From assembly GCF_000447755.1 (NCBI RefSeq), contig NZ_AUNE01000029.1, forward strand, positions 1 to 64,000: a stretch of DNA of 64,000 nucleotides. The letters run 5' to 3'. The position numbers and the translations under genes are program-made. The stretch comes from Bacteriovorax sp. BSW11_IV. GTDB taxonomy: Bacteria > Bdellovibrionota > Bacteriovoracia > Bacteriovoracales > Bacteriovoracaceae. Within the stretch, counting starts at the first letter, position 1, and each line of letters begins with the position of its first letter. A model generated the notes under the pieces. The model had not been told where the DNA came from. It saw only the letters and a program-made list of their open reading frames with translations, and ran no database searches. Shown one piece after another: positions 1-9,538 of the stretch.

Positions 1-2399
1 TCTGCTGACTTCTTATCAATTGAAAGAGTGCTTAGCTTTGCAAGGTCTTTGAAGCCTTGGGTTTCAGCATTGAAGTACTTTGATAAGTTTTCATCGTCTG
101 TGAAAAGGTTCACAGTCACTTCTTCTTTTGGTTTGATATTCATTGAAGCTCTTAGGTTTCTGATTCCTGTTACAACTTCAATGAATTTGTTCATATCATC
201 TTGGTCTTTTTCGAAAACAAGTTTTTCTGAAAATTCTGGGTAATCCACTTGGATAAGAAGGTCTTCTCCGTCGTTTTTCAGATATTGCCATAGCTCTTCA
301 GTGATAAATGGTGTGATTGGGTGTAGTAGAGCAACAATTTGTCTGAAACAGTATCTAAGTACTGTCGCACGATTTGCTTTTTTCGCTTCATCATCACCAT
401 TAAGAATATTTTTTGAAACTTCAATGAACCATGAACATAGTTTGTCGTAAACAAACGCATAGATTCCAGAACAAGCGTCATCGTAACGGAACTCTTCAAT
501 TGATTCGTTCATAACTTTTGTGACAGTATTTAGCTCTGATAGAATCCATCTTTCATGGTGGTCAAGATCTGTTGGAAGCTCAGCTTTTGCAAGATCAAGA
601 GATGGGTAAATAAAACGGAAAGCGTTCCAGATTTTATTAATGAAGTTTCTAAAACCAGCAATTCTGTCTGGGTCTAGGTTGATATTTCTGTTGTAACCTG
701 AACCGGCCGCAAGAGTGAATCTGAAAGCATCGGCACCGTATTGATTAACCATGTCGATTGGATCAATTCCATTACCAAGAGACTTGCTCATTTTGCGACC
801 AAGCTTATCGCGAACGATTGCGTGGATATAAACTTTATCGAATGGCTTTTGATCTACCATTTTGTAAGACATCATCATCATTCTCGCTACCCAGAAGAAG
901 ATAATATCAAAACCAGTTACAAGAACACTCGTTGGGAAGAAGCGGTCAAAACCTCTTTCTTTCATACGCTCTGGGTTTGGCCATCCAAGAGTGGACATTG
1001 GCCAAAGTCCTGAAGAGAACCATGTGTCTAGTACGTCTGGGTCTTGAGTGATCTTTGCTGCGTGACACTTCGGACATCCCGCTGGCTCAAGAGCTTCGTC
1101 GGCCCATTCGTGGTTACAGTTTGTACATGTGAAAACTGGAATTCTGTGCCCCCACCAAAGTTGGCGAGAGATACACCAGTTCTTTGGTTCACGTAACCAA
1201 GAGAAGTAAGTATTTTCCCAACCTTTAGGGTAGAAGCGAGTTTCATCATCTTCAACGGCCTTAACCGCAACGTTTGCCATATCTTGAACATTAACGAACC
1301 ACTGCTTAGATACCATTGGCTCGATAACTACTTTTGATCTTTCTCCATGCCCAACTTGGTGAACATGCTTTTCTTCTTTAACGAAAAGTTCGAGCTCTTT
1401 AAGTTTTTCAACAACCTTATTGCGGGCCTTCTTACAAGTTAGACCTTGGAACTCAAGTCCTTCGTGATTAAGAGTACCGTCTTTATTTAGGATATTGATG
1501 ATTGGAAGATTGTGTCTCTTTCCAATTTCAAAGTCATTGAAGTCGTGACCTGGAGTTACCTTTAGACAACCAGTTCCTTTTTCGATATCAACGTGTTCAT
1601 CACCAATAATTGGAACTTCTCTATTACAAATTGGAACGATAGCAGTTTTACCAATTAGGTGTTTGAAGCGATCGTCATTTGGGTTCACGGCAACGGCCGT
1701 ATCTCCAAGAAGAGTTTCAGGTCTTGTTGTCGCAACTTCTAGAACCTCGTCACTTCCTTTTACTTTGTAATGGATGTGATAGAAAGCTCCTTGAACTTCA
1801 ACGTGATCAACCTCGGCATCAGAAATAGCTGATTGAAGGGCCGGGTCCCAGTTAACGATATAGTCAGATTGATAAATCAATCCTTCGTTGTATAGATTTA
1901 CGAAACATTTCCTAACAGCTTCATTGGCCTCTGGGTCCATCGTGAACATAGAGTAATCCCAATCAGCTGAAGCACCCATAACTCTTTGTTGCTGAGCGAT
2001 TGAGCCACCGTATTTTTCTTTCCATTCCCAAATAAGTTTTAGGAAATCCTCTCTATTATAGTCGTGACGAGTTTTCTTTTCTGTCTCCCAAACAAGCTCT
2101 TCAACTTTTGATTGAGTTGCAATACCTGCGTGGTCCATTCCTGGAAGGAAAAGAGTTTCAAAACCCTTCATTCTCTTGAAGCGAATAAGAGCATCTTGAG
2201 TTGTAATATCTAGAGCGTGACCGGCGTGTAGAATACCAGTGACGTTTGGAGGAGGCATGATGATGCAAAAAGATTCACCAGTTTTACCTTTTTTAGGGGC
2301 AAAGTATTTTCCGTCTTCCCAAGTTTTGTACCATTTCGACTCAACATTTTCAGATGAATAAGTTGTCGAGAGCTCATTCATTTTTGATTCTACACTCAT
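1..2399 (-). CDS. valS: Valine--tRNA ligase, 3' end outside window
   Basis: Class I aminoacyl-tRNA synthetase that charges tRNA-Val in the cytoplasm. The N-terminal part contains the HIGH-type ATP signature in the form PPPNVTGILHAGHA, and the KMSKS loop is visible as MSKSLGNGIDP encoded at about 761-793. About 800 codons are present; the editing, anticodon-binding and C-terminal coiled-coil parts continue past the left edge. The start ATG is at 2397-2399 and yields a protein beginning MSVESKMNELSTTYSS. No frameshift is seen. The gene follows the 2482-8350 reverse genes but has its own promoter-like sequence in the 82-base gap. I am very sure of the identity; only the right-hand boundary can be seen. 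Confidence 0.96.
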   Translation of the reverse strand, partial: MSVESKMNELSTTYSSENVESKWYKTWEDGKYFAPKKGKTGESFCIIMPPPNVTGILHAGHALDITTQDALIRFKRMKGFETLFLPGMDHAGIATQSKVEELVWETEKKTRHDYNREDFLKLIWEWKEKYGGSIAQQQRVMGASADWDYSMFTMDPEANEAVRKCFVNLYNEGLIYQSDYIVNWDPALQSAISDAEVDHVEVQGAFYHIHYKVKGSDEVLEVATTRPETLLGDTAVAVNPNDDRFKHLIGKTAIVPICNREVPIIGDEHVDIEKGTGCLKVTPGHDFNDFEIGKRHNLPIINILNKDGTLNHEGLEFQGLTCKKARNKVVEKLKELELFVKEEKHVHQVGHGERSKVVIEPMVSKQWFVNVQDMANVAVKAVEDDETRFYPKGWENTYFSWLREPKNWCISRQLWWGHRIPVFTCTNCNHEWADEALEPAGCPKCHAAKITQDPDVLDTWFSSGLWPMSTLGWPNPERMKERGFDRFFPTSVLVTGFDIIFFWVARMMMMSYKMVDQKPFDKVYIHAIVRDKLGRKMSKSLGNGIDPIDMVNQYGADAFRFTLAAGSGYNRNINLDPDRIAGFRNFINKIWNAFRFIYPSLDLAKAELPTDLDHHERWILSELNTVTKVMNESIEEFRYDDACSGIYAFVYDKLCSWFIEVSKNILNGDDEAKKANRATVLRYCFRQIVALLHPITPFITEELWQYLKNDGEDLLIQVDYPEFSEKLVFEKDQDDMNKFIEVVTGIRNLRASMNIKPKEEVTVNLFTDDENLSKYFNAETQGFKDLAKLSTLSIDKKSA

Positions 2400-2432
2400 A
2401 AAAATTCCATTGATAAAAACTATAATTCTACG

Positions 2433-2461
2433 ATTATCGCGATGTGTTCTTTATACTACAA
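2433..2461 (-). promoter_or_regulatory. Candidate sigma70-type promoter of valS
   Basis: Read on the minus strand, a TTGTAG box (2456-2461) is followed after 17 bases by GATAAT (2433-2438), about 34 bases upstream of the valS ATG. The spacing is ideal and the boxes match consensus at 4/6 and 5/6. No T-box leader is visible. This is by eye only. Confidence 0.5.
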
Positions 2462-2481
2462 GGATAAGCATTTTGCCTATG

Positions 2482-3381
2482 CTAAGGGGATAAAATCCAC
2501 TCATCTGTTGGCTCGGGAAGTGTTTGTGGCGCTACATAATTTTCAACAGGGGCCGGAAACAAGTCCTCTTTAGTCATTGGTAGACCATCGAGGTCAAAAA
2601 TATCTCCGAGAGGGCGCCATGCGTCAGTTGGTTCTGGTAATTTTTCCGGTGCTTTGTAGTGTTTTGAAGCCGTTGGATAGAGTGGAAGTCCGTCAGGTAG
2701 AACTTTATCGTCCTCATTCGGTACTAATTTAACAGAAATATATTGGCCAATGCCTTTGGACTTTTTGTCTTCATATTTGGCAAGAAAGCTCGCACTTTTT
2801 ATAAGATCACGCAGAATTTGTTCTCTGATCTTGATTGAGAGAAGCTTCTTTTCAGGAGTAGGGGTCTTGTTGATATAGCTTATCCAAGGGAAGATTAGTC
2901 TTATCTTTTTTTCAATAACGCTGACTTCACGACTTTGAACGGCCAGGTCATTTCTCTTTGTTCTCATGAAGTCTCTGAAAAATGGGGTTTCATAAAGGTC
3001 GTTGAATTCTTTAATCATTCCATTTTCAAGTTCGGTGAAAAAGGGATCAACTTCTTCTCTTTTTTTAGCGTTGATTTCTTTTAGAGCATCAAGAACTTTT
3101 GAAATATCAATCTTCTTTGGTGAGTGAGCTGTGAGAATCGCCTTAGTCATTTCTATATCGATAATATTTTCAAAAATCTCAGCATTGATTGGAAGAGAAA
3201 TGATGTTATTAAACTCGAGCGCCAAGGCCACAAGGTCTTTGTCTTGTTCACTATCTGGATTAATAGACTGGAAGATCTTGTGAAGTTTTGGTGGTACTTT
3301 ATCAACATCGAAAGAGATTATCTCTTTAGAATAAACTGGTCCACTCAACCCTATGATAAGTGCAAAGAGAAAAGGTTTCAC
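2482..3381 (-). CDS. Exported protein of unknown function with C-terminal LPEPTD repeats
   Basis: The 299-residue product starts with a signal peptide (hydrophobic residues 4-17, likely cleavage after VYS) and is otherwise helical and lysine/glutamate rich. The C-terminal 65 residues hold two copies of a motif of the form YxAPxxLPEPTDxW, each preceded by DGLP, near residues 237-262 and 269-296. No known domain is recognised. Its start overlaps the stop of the preceding gene by 4 bases (ATGA), so the two are very probably translated together. It is the last gene of a run starting at 8350. A periplasmic or surface role is likely from the signal peptide, but nothing more specific can be said. 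Confidence 0.8.
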   Translation of the reverse strand: MKPFLFALIIGLSGPVYSKEIISFDVDKVPPKLHKIFQSINPDSEQDKDLVALALEFNNIISLPINAEIFENIIDIEMTKAILTAHSPKKIDISKVLDALKEINAKKREEVDPFFTELENGMIKEFNDLYETPFFRDFMRTKRNDLAVQSREVSVIEKKIRLIFPWISYINKTPTPEKKLLSIKIREQILRDLIKSASFLAKYEDKKSKGIGQYISVKLVPNEDDKVLPDGLPLYPTASKHYKAPEKLPEPTDAWRPLGDIFDLDGLPMTKEDLFPAPVENYVAPQTLPEPTDEWILSP

Positions 3382-4442
3382 AGAGTCTCCTCTTCAGCTG
3401 TTTCATCTTTTTTAGGGGCCTCAAGCGTATCAACTAATGGGATATTGTTATCACCCTTCACGAGGTATGTTTTCCCATAGTGAGGAATTAATAGGCGTTG
3501 ATCAATATTAATTGCGCTAGAAACATGGCCAAGATCACTAAGAATTTTGATATTCTTGGTCACAAGATCTATTTCTGCTAGTTCTGTTTTTCCAGCGCCA
3601 ATTTCTTTGATAAAGGCAATTTTACCACTTTCGTAATTACAAAGAATATTTCCAATATCGTTGGTCTTTGAAGTGTAGAGAATGTCTCTCTTTGCGATAT
3701 CAAACTTATTTTTTTCGATTTTTGAGATAATGACTTCACCTTCAACATTTTGATAAGGGAATTCACCCATGAAAATAGTGTCGTCACTTTCGCAAAGTTC
3801 AATTTTAAAAGTAGGGGCCTCCGTTTTGAAGAGAACCTTCGTTTTATTTTCTTTTCTATTTAATAGTAGAACGGCCTGATTCCCACTCGAATTAATGTCT
3901 GTATAAAGAATTTGTGAATTATCAATCATAACGACATTAGGCCTAAAGTAAGGATTAGACTTTATAGTCATTTTTATAGTTGAGATGACTCTTCTAAATT
4001 TTGTTTCTAAGAATGTAATCGTCTTATTATAAGGATCATAAAATGATGCGATCTCATCTTTTTGATGAAGTCTTGGTGATTGACCTTGACCAATATCTTC
4101 TGGGCGGCTCGATCCATATTCAATAAGGTGAAGTTTTTTAACTTTCTTCATTGAGTAAAAAGTATGAAAAGAATCATCTGCACTTACGATGACATACTTT
4201 CTAGTTGGTGAAGAGACGACTTCAAAATTTGTTCCAGGATTATAGGAAAGAGCTTTTGTTACGGCAAAATTTGTAGATAGAAGGAATTCACCATTAGATC
4301 TTTGATAGTAAGTGAATTTTCCATCCTTAGAAATAAAACGCAAATTTGTAACATCTTGCTTAGTCGCAAATTCAGGAAGTTTTGATGCAAAACTTGATAC
4401 CGAAAATATGAGAGCGATGAGAGCAAGTTTACTTAATTCCAT
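3378..4442 (-). CDS. Exported protein, possible beta-propeller, unknown function
   Basis: The 354-residue protein has a clear signal peptide (KLALIALIFSVSSFASK, cleavage near residue 19). The remainder is rich in short beta-strand stretches and recurring patterns such as FTYYQRSNGEF, VIVSADDSFHTFY and ILYTDINSSGNQAVLLL, which resemble TolB/WD40-like propeller blades. This is a fold guess rather than an identified family. The C-terminus is acidic (KKDETAEEETL). It overlaps the gene upstream by 14 bases and the one downstream by 4, so the three exported proteins at 2482-6357 form one translationally coupled unit. No catalytic motif was recognised. Confidence 0.8.
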   Translation of the reverse strand: MELSKLALIALIFSVSSFASKLPEFATKQDVTNLRFISKDGKFTYYQRSNGEFLLSTNFAVTKALSYNPGTNFEVVSSPTRKYVIVSADDSFHTFYSMKKVKKLHLIEYGSSRPEDIGQGQSPRLHQKDEIASFYDPYNKTITFLETKFRRVISTIKMTIKSNPYFRPNVVMIDNSQILYTDINSSGNQAVLLLNRKENKTKVLFKTEAPTFKIELCESDDTIFMGEFPYQNVEGEVIISKIEKNKFDIAKRDILYTSKTNDIGNILCNYESGKIAFIKEIGAGKTELAEIDLVTKNIKILSDLGHVSSAINIDQRLLIPHYGKTYLVKGDNNIPLVDTLEAPKKDETAEEETL

Positions 4443-6357
4443 AAAAAAACCATGTTCTAAGAGGGTGATGTTGTTGGTAATTTTTTACACTTGAAAAAAT
4501 ATTCCCCCAATTTGCCCTACGCGGAAAATGTATATCTTCTAAAGTGGATCTCAAAGAAAGCCATTTATCATTTCCTTTTTCAATGTAGCCATCAATGATA
4601 AACGGTAAGGGTGAACATTGGTTAAATGATAAACGTCCAAAATACTCAGGGTGAATATCCTCTGCGCAACCAATGCCGTGAATAATTCCTTTTTTGTTCT
4701 TATCAAAAAAGTATTTTACTTCTGTATAATTTTTAACACTTTTAGGCTCAATTTTTAGAACTTCATCCATCATTGTTGTGATAGCAAATTTGGAATTTGA
4801 AAACGATGAAGGGAAGTAATCAAAAGTTTGTATACCTCTGTATTCCAAATAACTGATTTCTTTTTTATTGTAATAAATTTTCTTTGGACAAAATAAGGGT
4901 GAACAACGATTAGAGTCGTAGACAATAAAACATCCTGAGGCATATTGGAGGCGATCGGGATTATAATGGTCCTTATCCACAAGGCTGCATTTTAGGTTGG
5001 AAAGTGCCGCTTCATTACGGTAGAGAATATTGGCCACAATATTTCCTTCCGATGCGGGATCGTTTGGATTATTCCCTGGAATGTACTTATTACATTCTTT
5101 TTCCTTTGTGACCTTATTGGGAAAGCAAATCTCAAGAGGCCAATCTCTCATGTTGTCATATCTTTTGTAGAGATTTGCAAAAATATCATTTGTTTCATTT
5201 ATACATGTTAGTCCGGTTGTTTCTCTTTTTAGGTTTTCCTTGTGGGAAACAATTCTGGCCACATTTATAATGCTAAGATTGTCAAAATTTCCAGGACAGT
5301 CTTTATAGTCGGTAAATAGTGTTCCTTTCGCTAAAAGATCTGAAACAATATTGCAATTCATATGCGGGAAAAGGCCGTTAAAGCCTTGGGCCTGATAAGT
5401 GGCGCAAGCATTCTTGTCATTTTTAAATTTATTGAGACATAAGTCTCTTTTGTTATCGCTTAGGACATTGGCCTTGCCACTTAGGCGGCATGTGTGATCG
5501 ATAAGGTAGCTTGGGTATTCTTTATTGGCGATACTTGTCCAAATATCATTCGAAAGATAAGGGACGCAGAATTTTTCATTGTTATTTAGATTATTACAAA
5601 AATTTGAAATGAAACTAAATACGGTTGGTGTGAATGAGTTCATTCTTTCCTTGGCCGCATTGAGCTGAGTCTTTTGTCTTTCTGATAGGGGTTTATTGGT
5701 TCTAATGGAGATACGCTCTCTTGTTAGAGCATATTCAACATTTTCATAAATACTACAGTACATTGGAAGATTTTGATTTTCTTTCCAGTTTTCAAAGAGG
5801 GTACGACAATCAGCTGTGGTCTTTGGAAGTGTTAAAGATATGGCCTGGGCCATATTCTTTAAATTTGAACCTTCAAATCTATTGTTGATTTCTTTTTTCT
5901 CAAAGCACTTCTTTTTATATAAAACTTCAAAAAAATTATCTTTAGACATAAAGCTTATCTGCTCTTTGTCCTTATATTTAATCACAGCGAGTAAATTGTC
6001 TGCATATCCCGCCGAAGGCTTGATAAGATCCTGCTCATACATATGTGTGAAAAAGCACTGATCTTTTGAGATGGCCTCATTAAAATACTTTTGCTCAGAA
6101 TGAAAGAGAAGTGACTCGTAAAATTTTGGATGAATTTTAATATCTTCAATATTTTGGATATTGTTGACTAATTCGGTAAAGTTTTGAGCGTAATTTTTTT
6201 TGAAATCTTCTATTTCAGATCTTTCTTTTTCTAGAAGTACTTCAAGCGATGAGACTGGTGTAAAGGGAGAATTTGAAAAAACAGTCTGGGGCACTAAGGC
6301 ACCCAGACTGATGACAGCGATATTAAAGAACTGTTTTTGCAAGAATTGAGGCAACAT
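4429..6357 (-). CDS. Large cysteine-rich exported protein, unknown function
   Basis: About 642 residues. The reading frame is open from a GTG at 6396, but I prefer the ATG at 6357, which gives a standard signal peptide (MLPQFLQKQFF, hydrophobic core, cleavage near VFS-NS); neither start has a good ribosome binding site. The mature part has well over 15 cysteines, many in pairs suited to periplasmic disulphides (for example RCSPLFCPKK and CFFTHMY). No known domain is recognised. The start lies inside the 3' end of the Fe-S oxidoreductase gene (35-base overlap) and the stop overlaps the next gene by 14 bases. A disulphide-stabilised periplasmic or surface protein is the most that can be inferred. 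Confidence 0.75.
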   Translation of the reverse strand: MLPQFLQKQFFNIAVISLGALVPQTVFSNSPFTPVSSLEVLLEKERSEIEDFKKNYAQNFTELVNNIQNIEDIKIHPKFYESLLFHSEQKYFNEAISKDQCFFTHMYEQDLIKPSAGYADNLLAVIKYKDKEQISFMSKDNFFEVLYKKKCFEKKEINNRFEGSNLKNMAQAISLTLPKTTADCRTLFENWKENQNLPMYCSIYENVEYALTRERISIRTNKPLSERQKTQLNAAKERMNSFTPTVFSFISNFCNNLNNNEKFCVPYLSNDIWTSIANKEYPSYLIDHTCRLSGKANVLSDNKRDLCLNKFKNDKNACATYQAQGFNGLFPHMNCNIVSDLLAKGTLFTDYKDCPGNFDNLSIINVARIVSHKENLKRETTGLTCINETNDIFANLYKRYDNMRDWPLEICFPNKVTKEKECNKYIPGNNPNDPASEGNIVANILYRNEAALSNLKCSLVDKDHYNPDRLQYASGCFIVYDSNRCSPLFCPKKIYYNKKEISYLEYRGIQTFDYFPSSFSNSKFAITTMMDEVLKIEPKSVKNYTEVKYFFDKNKKGIIHGIGCAEDIHPEYFGRLSFNQCSPLPFIIDGYIEKGNDKWLSLRSTLEDIHFPRRANWGNIFSSVKNYQQHHPLRTWFFYGIK

Positions 6358-8350
6358 CTTCAATTTCAAGATTCTCTGTATGTGTTTTTTCCCCACGAGA
6401 GGAGTTAAAGTTAATCATACAGAAAGAACAAGCTGTCGCCAACTTTTCTACCTTTTTCTCACCGACGTGCTCTAGGCGTTTTTCGGCCAAGTGTTCACCT
6501 TCGTGAATCTCGTACCACATATTTCCACCACCCATACCACAGCATAGGGCCTTGTCTTTATTCATTTCCATTTCTTTAATTTCAACACCTGCGGCCTTAA
6601 GGATTTCACGAGGAGCATTGTATTCTCCATGGTGACGTCCAAGGTAGCAAGGATCGTGGAAAGTAAGTTCTTGTTTTGCTTTCTTTTCTGGAACAATTTT
6701 TCCAGACTTAATAAGCTCTGCAAGAAGTTCAGTGTGGTGAACTGTTTCGAATTGACCGTCTTCAAATTTACCGTACTCTTTACCGATTGTGTGTAAACAG
6801 TGTGGACAGTGAGTTACAACTTTGTCGAAATCGTACTGTCTCATATTAGCAATATTCTCAATGGCAATTTCAGTAAATGAGTATTCATCACCAAATCTTC
6901 TGATTGGGTCACCATTACATTTTTCAGTTTTGCCCATTACCGCAAAACTAACACCTGCTTTCATAAGAAGAGCAACTGTATCTTTAACAACTTTTTGGTT
7001 AGCAGCATCGTAAGAACCTGCACAACCAACGTAGTAAAGGAAATCAACTTTCTTACCAGCTTCAATTACTGGAACGTCCATACCATCGGCCCATTTGAAA
7101 CGATCATCTTGAGTGATACCCCATGGGTTACCGTTAAGTTGAACTTTTTGAACAGCAGTTGCTGCGTCAGCAGGGATATCTCCAAGAGTAAGAGCTTTAT
7201 ATCTCTTAGCTTCCATGATGATATTAACGTGTTCAATATTTGCAGGACACTCTTCCATACAAGCACCACAAGTTGTACAAGAGTCAATTTCTGCTGATTC
7301 GTATAGTGGGTTTTCCCAAAGATCAGCATCTGTTTTATTTTCTTTAGCAGCTTCGAAAGTGAAATCTCTAAGCTTTGTAATGATTGTTTTAGGATTTAGT
7401 GGTTTTCCAGCGTTGTTAGCAGGACAAACTTGAGTACAACGACCACACTCAACACATGTAAGTAGATCTAGCTTATTTTTAGCTGTAAGTTCAGAAAGTC
7501 TAGCTAAACCAAAAGTCTCAGCATCTTCAGATGTGAAGTCCATTGGATTTAGAACAGCACCTCTTCTTTTCGGTGTAACAAGAGCACTGAAAGGAAGGAA
7601 GAAGATATGTGAGAATTTAGTGTGACCAATGGCCGCAACAAATACCATTGTATTTGCCATATGGTAAAACCACATTGACTTATATGTGATTGACCAGAAG
7701 CCTTGCGATAACCCCATACTCTGGAAAAGAGAAGCAAGCGCCCAACCAACTGGGGCCCAAGTCTTTTCACCAATTGGCATACCAGCGATATAGATACGAA
7801 CACCTTCAATCAAATATCCAATAACAACAAGTGAAACAAGAATGGCATACATGAACATTTCTTGTTTTGGTTTAGTTGCAGATAAGTACTCAGGTTTTTT
7901 AACGTATCTTCTGTAGTAGGCCATTGAGATACCTGCAAGAACCATAAGACCTGCAATATCGGCTGCAAATGAAACTACAATATAAAGTGGTCCGTGAAAA
8001 ATCTTTAGTGGAGTGTCATAGTGAATCGCAACAACATCAGTGGCAATCCAAAGAATCATGAAGCCCCAGAAAATAAGGCCGTGGAAAATAGCAACTTCTT
8101 TAAAACGTGGAACTTTACCAGTGAGAAATAGCGTCTTAAGAAAACTTCCCCAGTTAAGTTTTTCTGGAAGGAGTTTTTTTATTCCCTTAAATCCTTCTCC
8201 CGAAGTTATAAAGAGAAGTTTGTCGTAAAGACCTTTTACCATTACTCCTAAACTAGCAAAAAGTAGGACGTACATGGCCACCTTGAAACTTGGTGGAATG
8301 TTCATCATGATTTCACGACATGTGTCGCCAGGCATACACTCAAACGCCAT
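6323..8350 (-). CDS. Membrane-anchored Fe-S oxidoreductase (FadF/EMO-like ETF:quinone oxidoreductase)
   Basis: This 675-residue protein has an N-terminal membrane domain of about 250 residues resembling the nitrate reductase gamma subunit (several TM helices with histidines suited to haem b). Two [4Fe-4S] motifs follow (CVECGRCTQVCP near 299 and CTTCGACMEECP near 357), then two cysteine-rich CCG domains, the second ending in CCGMGGGNMWYE. The first CCG domain carries CNGDP rather than CCGDP. The architecture matches the FadF/EMO family of heterodisulphide-reductase-like proteins, which pass electrons from electron-transfer flavoprotein to menaquinone during fatty-acid oxidation. No etfAB or acyl-CoA dehydrogenase is adjacent, so the ETF link rests on family knowledge. 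It heads the 8350-to-2482 reverse run. Confidence 0.85.
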   Translation of the reverse strand: MAFECMPGDTCREIMMNIPPSFKVAMYVLLFASLGVMVKGLYDKLLFITSGEGFKGIKKLLPEKLNWGSFLKTLFLTGKVPRFKEVAIFHGLIFWGFMILWIATDVVAIHYDTPLKIFHGPLYIVVSFAADIAGLMVLAGISMAYYRRYVKKPEYLSATKPKQEMFMYAILVSLVVIGYLIEGVRIYIAGMPIGEKTWAPVGWALASLFQSMGLSQGFWSITYKSMWFYHMANTMVFVAAIGHTKFSHIFFLPFSALVTPKRRGAVLNPMDFTSEDAETFGLARLSELTAKNKLDLLTCVECGRCTQVCPANNAGKPLNPKTIITKLRDFTFEAAKENKTDADLWENPLYESAEIDSCTTCGACMEECPANIEHVNIIMEAKRYKALTLGDIPADAATAVQKVQLNGNPWGITQDDRFKWADGMDVPVIEAGKKVDFLYYVGCAGSYDAANQKVVKDTVALLMKAGVSFAVMGKTEKCNGDPIRRFGDEYSFTEIAIENIANMRQYDFDKVVTHCPHCLHTIGKEYGKFEDGQFETVHHTELLAELIKSGKIVPEKKAKQELTFHDPCYLGRHHGEYNAPREILKAAGVEIKEMEMNKDKALCCGMGGGNMWYEIHEGEHLAEKRLEHVGEKKVEKLATACSFCMINFNSSRGEKTHTENLEIEDVASILAKTVL

Positions 8351-8521
8351 AATTACCCCTATGAAATTGTGATTCAGTAAACTTGTCTATTTTTATCAAT
8401 TTGTTTATAGGATAGTTGATTTCGGCTAATAAATGAATGAGAAATTTATTACCTTTGCCTAATATTGGAGAATTTACTATTCGTAGGTATGATAGGCATT
8501 AAGGTTAAATTGAAGGTTGTA

Positions 8522-9538
8522 ATGAAATTGAAATTTCTATATGCGATGCTGGTGCCATCGCTTTTGTTGATCTCTTGTGCGCGAATTGAAACAATTGGTA
8601 TGAAGCGCCATCAATTCAATGCAAATCCGAGCAAAATTGTTTGGATTCAAGTTCCTGGTCTTGATGAAGAGCATTTGGCCATGGTGCGTTTTAATATTCC
8701 AGTCAATGCAGTAACTGCTTTTGATAAAATGAACTGTGTAGGAAAGAGTTGGAATTATAACTATACTGAGCTGCGCCCGAATTCTCTCAAGGGGACAATC
8801 TCACAACTTGTAGGCTCTAAAAATATCGCAGGCACTTGTGAAGACTATCAAAATCGACCAATCTGGAAATATTTAGAAGAAAAAGGATTTGTGACGGGAA
8901 TCCTCGAGCACGGCAATGATAAAGGAACTTCTTTTGATAGTGCTCTAAAGTGTAAGTCTGATTTTTTATCAAAGTCGACTCTATGGTCAATGAGCAAGGC
9001 CGACAGTGGCAAAGAACTATTTCATTTCCAAGAAAAACAAGAAGTGAAAGAAGGTGCCATTTATTATGATAAGTCATGCCAAAATGGACCTTGTTTTTCA
9101 AGCTTAGAGAAGAACTTCAGCAGTATCTGGGATAATTTGAAAAAAAGGCAGAATCAGGTCTTCTTATTGGTCAGAGATTTTTCATATGAAAAAGCACTGA
9201 AAGAAAAAGATGTTAAAAAGGCCAGACAGATTCTTCTTGATCTCGAAAAGCTTGTTGCGTCAATCATTGGTGAATCAAACCCACGTGAGTATTTGGTTGT
9301 GATCTCTTCTAGTGCTGCACAGAGATTGGAATTCCCAAATGATGGCAAAGATTGGTTTCAATATGAAAAATCTGGACAGAGAATATCTTATAAAAGACCT
9401 GCATTAATGTCGCCTGTTTTTTCATATGGGGCGTTGAGTGAGAATTTCTGTGGGATTTATGAGGAGTCCACAGTCCTTCAAAGGTTTTTATGGACTCCTA
9501 CAGAGACAAAACTTATTTTAGAATACCTAGGTCTTTAG
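8522..9538 (+). CDS. Lipoprotein of unknown function, possible alkaline-phosphatase-like fold
   Basis: About 338 residues from the ATG at 8522, chosen over upstream starts because it gives a clean lipoprotein signal (MKLKFLYAMLVPSLLLISC, lipobox LISC) and has AAGG upstream. The segment KIVWIQVPGLDEEHLAMVRF near the N-terminus and the later EYLVVISSSAAQR faintly resemble alkaline phosphatase/sulfatase-fold proteins, but I see no metal ligand set, so this is weak. It overlaps hslO by 4 bases tail to tail. Likely anchored to the outer or inner membrane through lipid; function unknown. Confidence 0.75.
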   Translation: MKLKFLYAMLVPSLLLISCARIETIGMKRHQFNANPSKIVWIQVPGLDEEHLAMVRFNIPVNAVTAFDKMNCVGKSWNYNYTELRPNSLKGTISQLVGSKNIAGTCEDYQNRPIWKYLEEKGFVTGILEHGNDKGTSFDSALKCKSDFLSKSTLWSMSKADSGKELFHFQEKQEVKEGAIYYDKSCQNGPCFSSLEKNFSSIWDNLKKRQNQVFLLVRDFSYEKALKEKDVKKARQILLDLEKLVASIIGESNPREYLVVISSSAAQRLEFPNDGKDWFQYEKSGQRISYKRPALMSPVFSYGALSENFCGIYEESTVLQRFLWTPTETKLILEYLGL

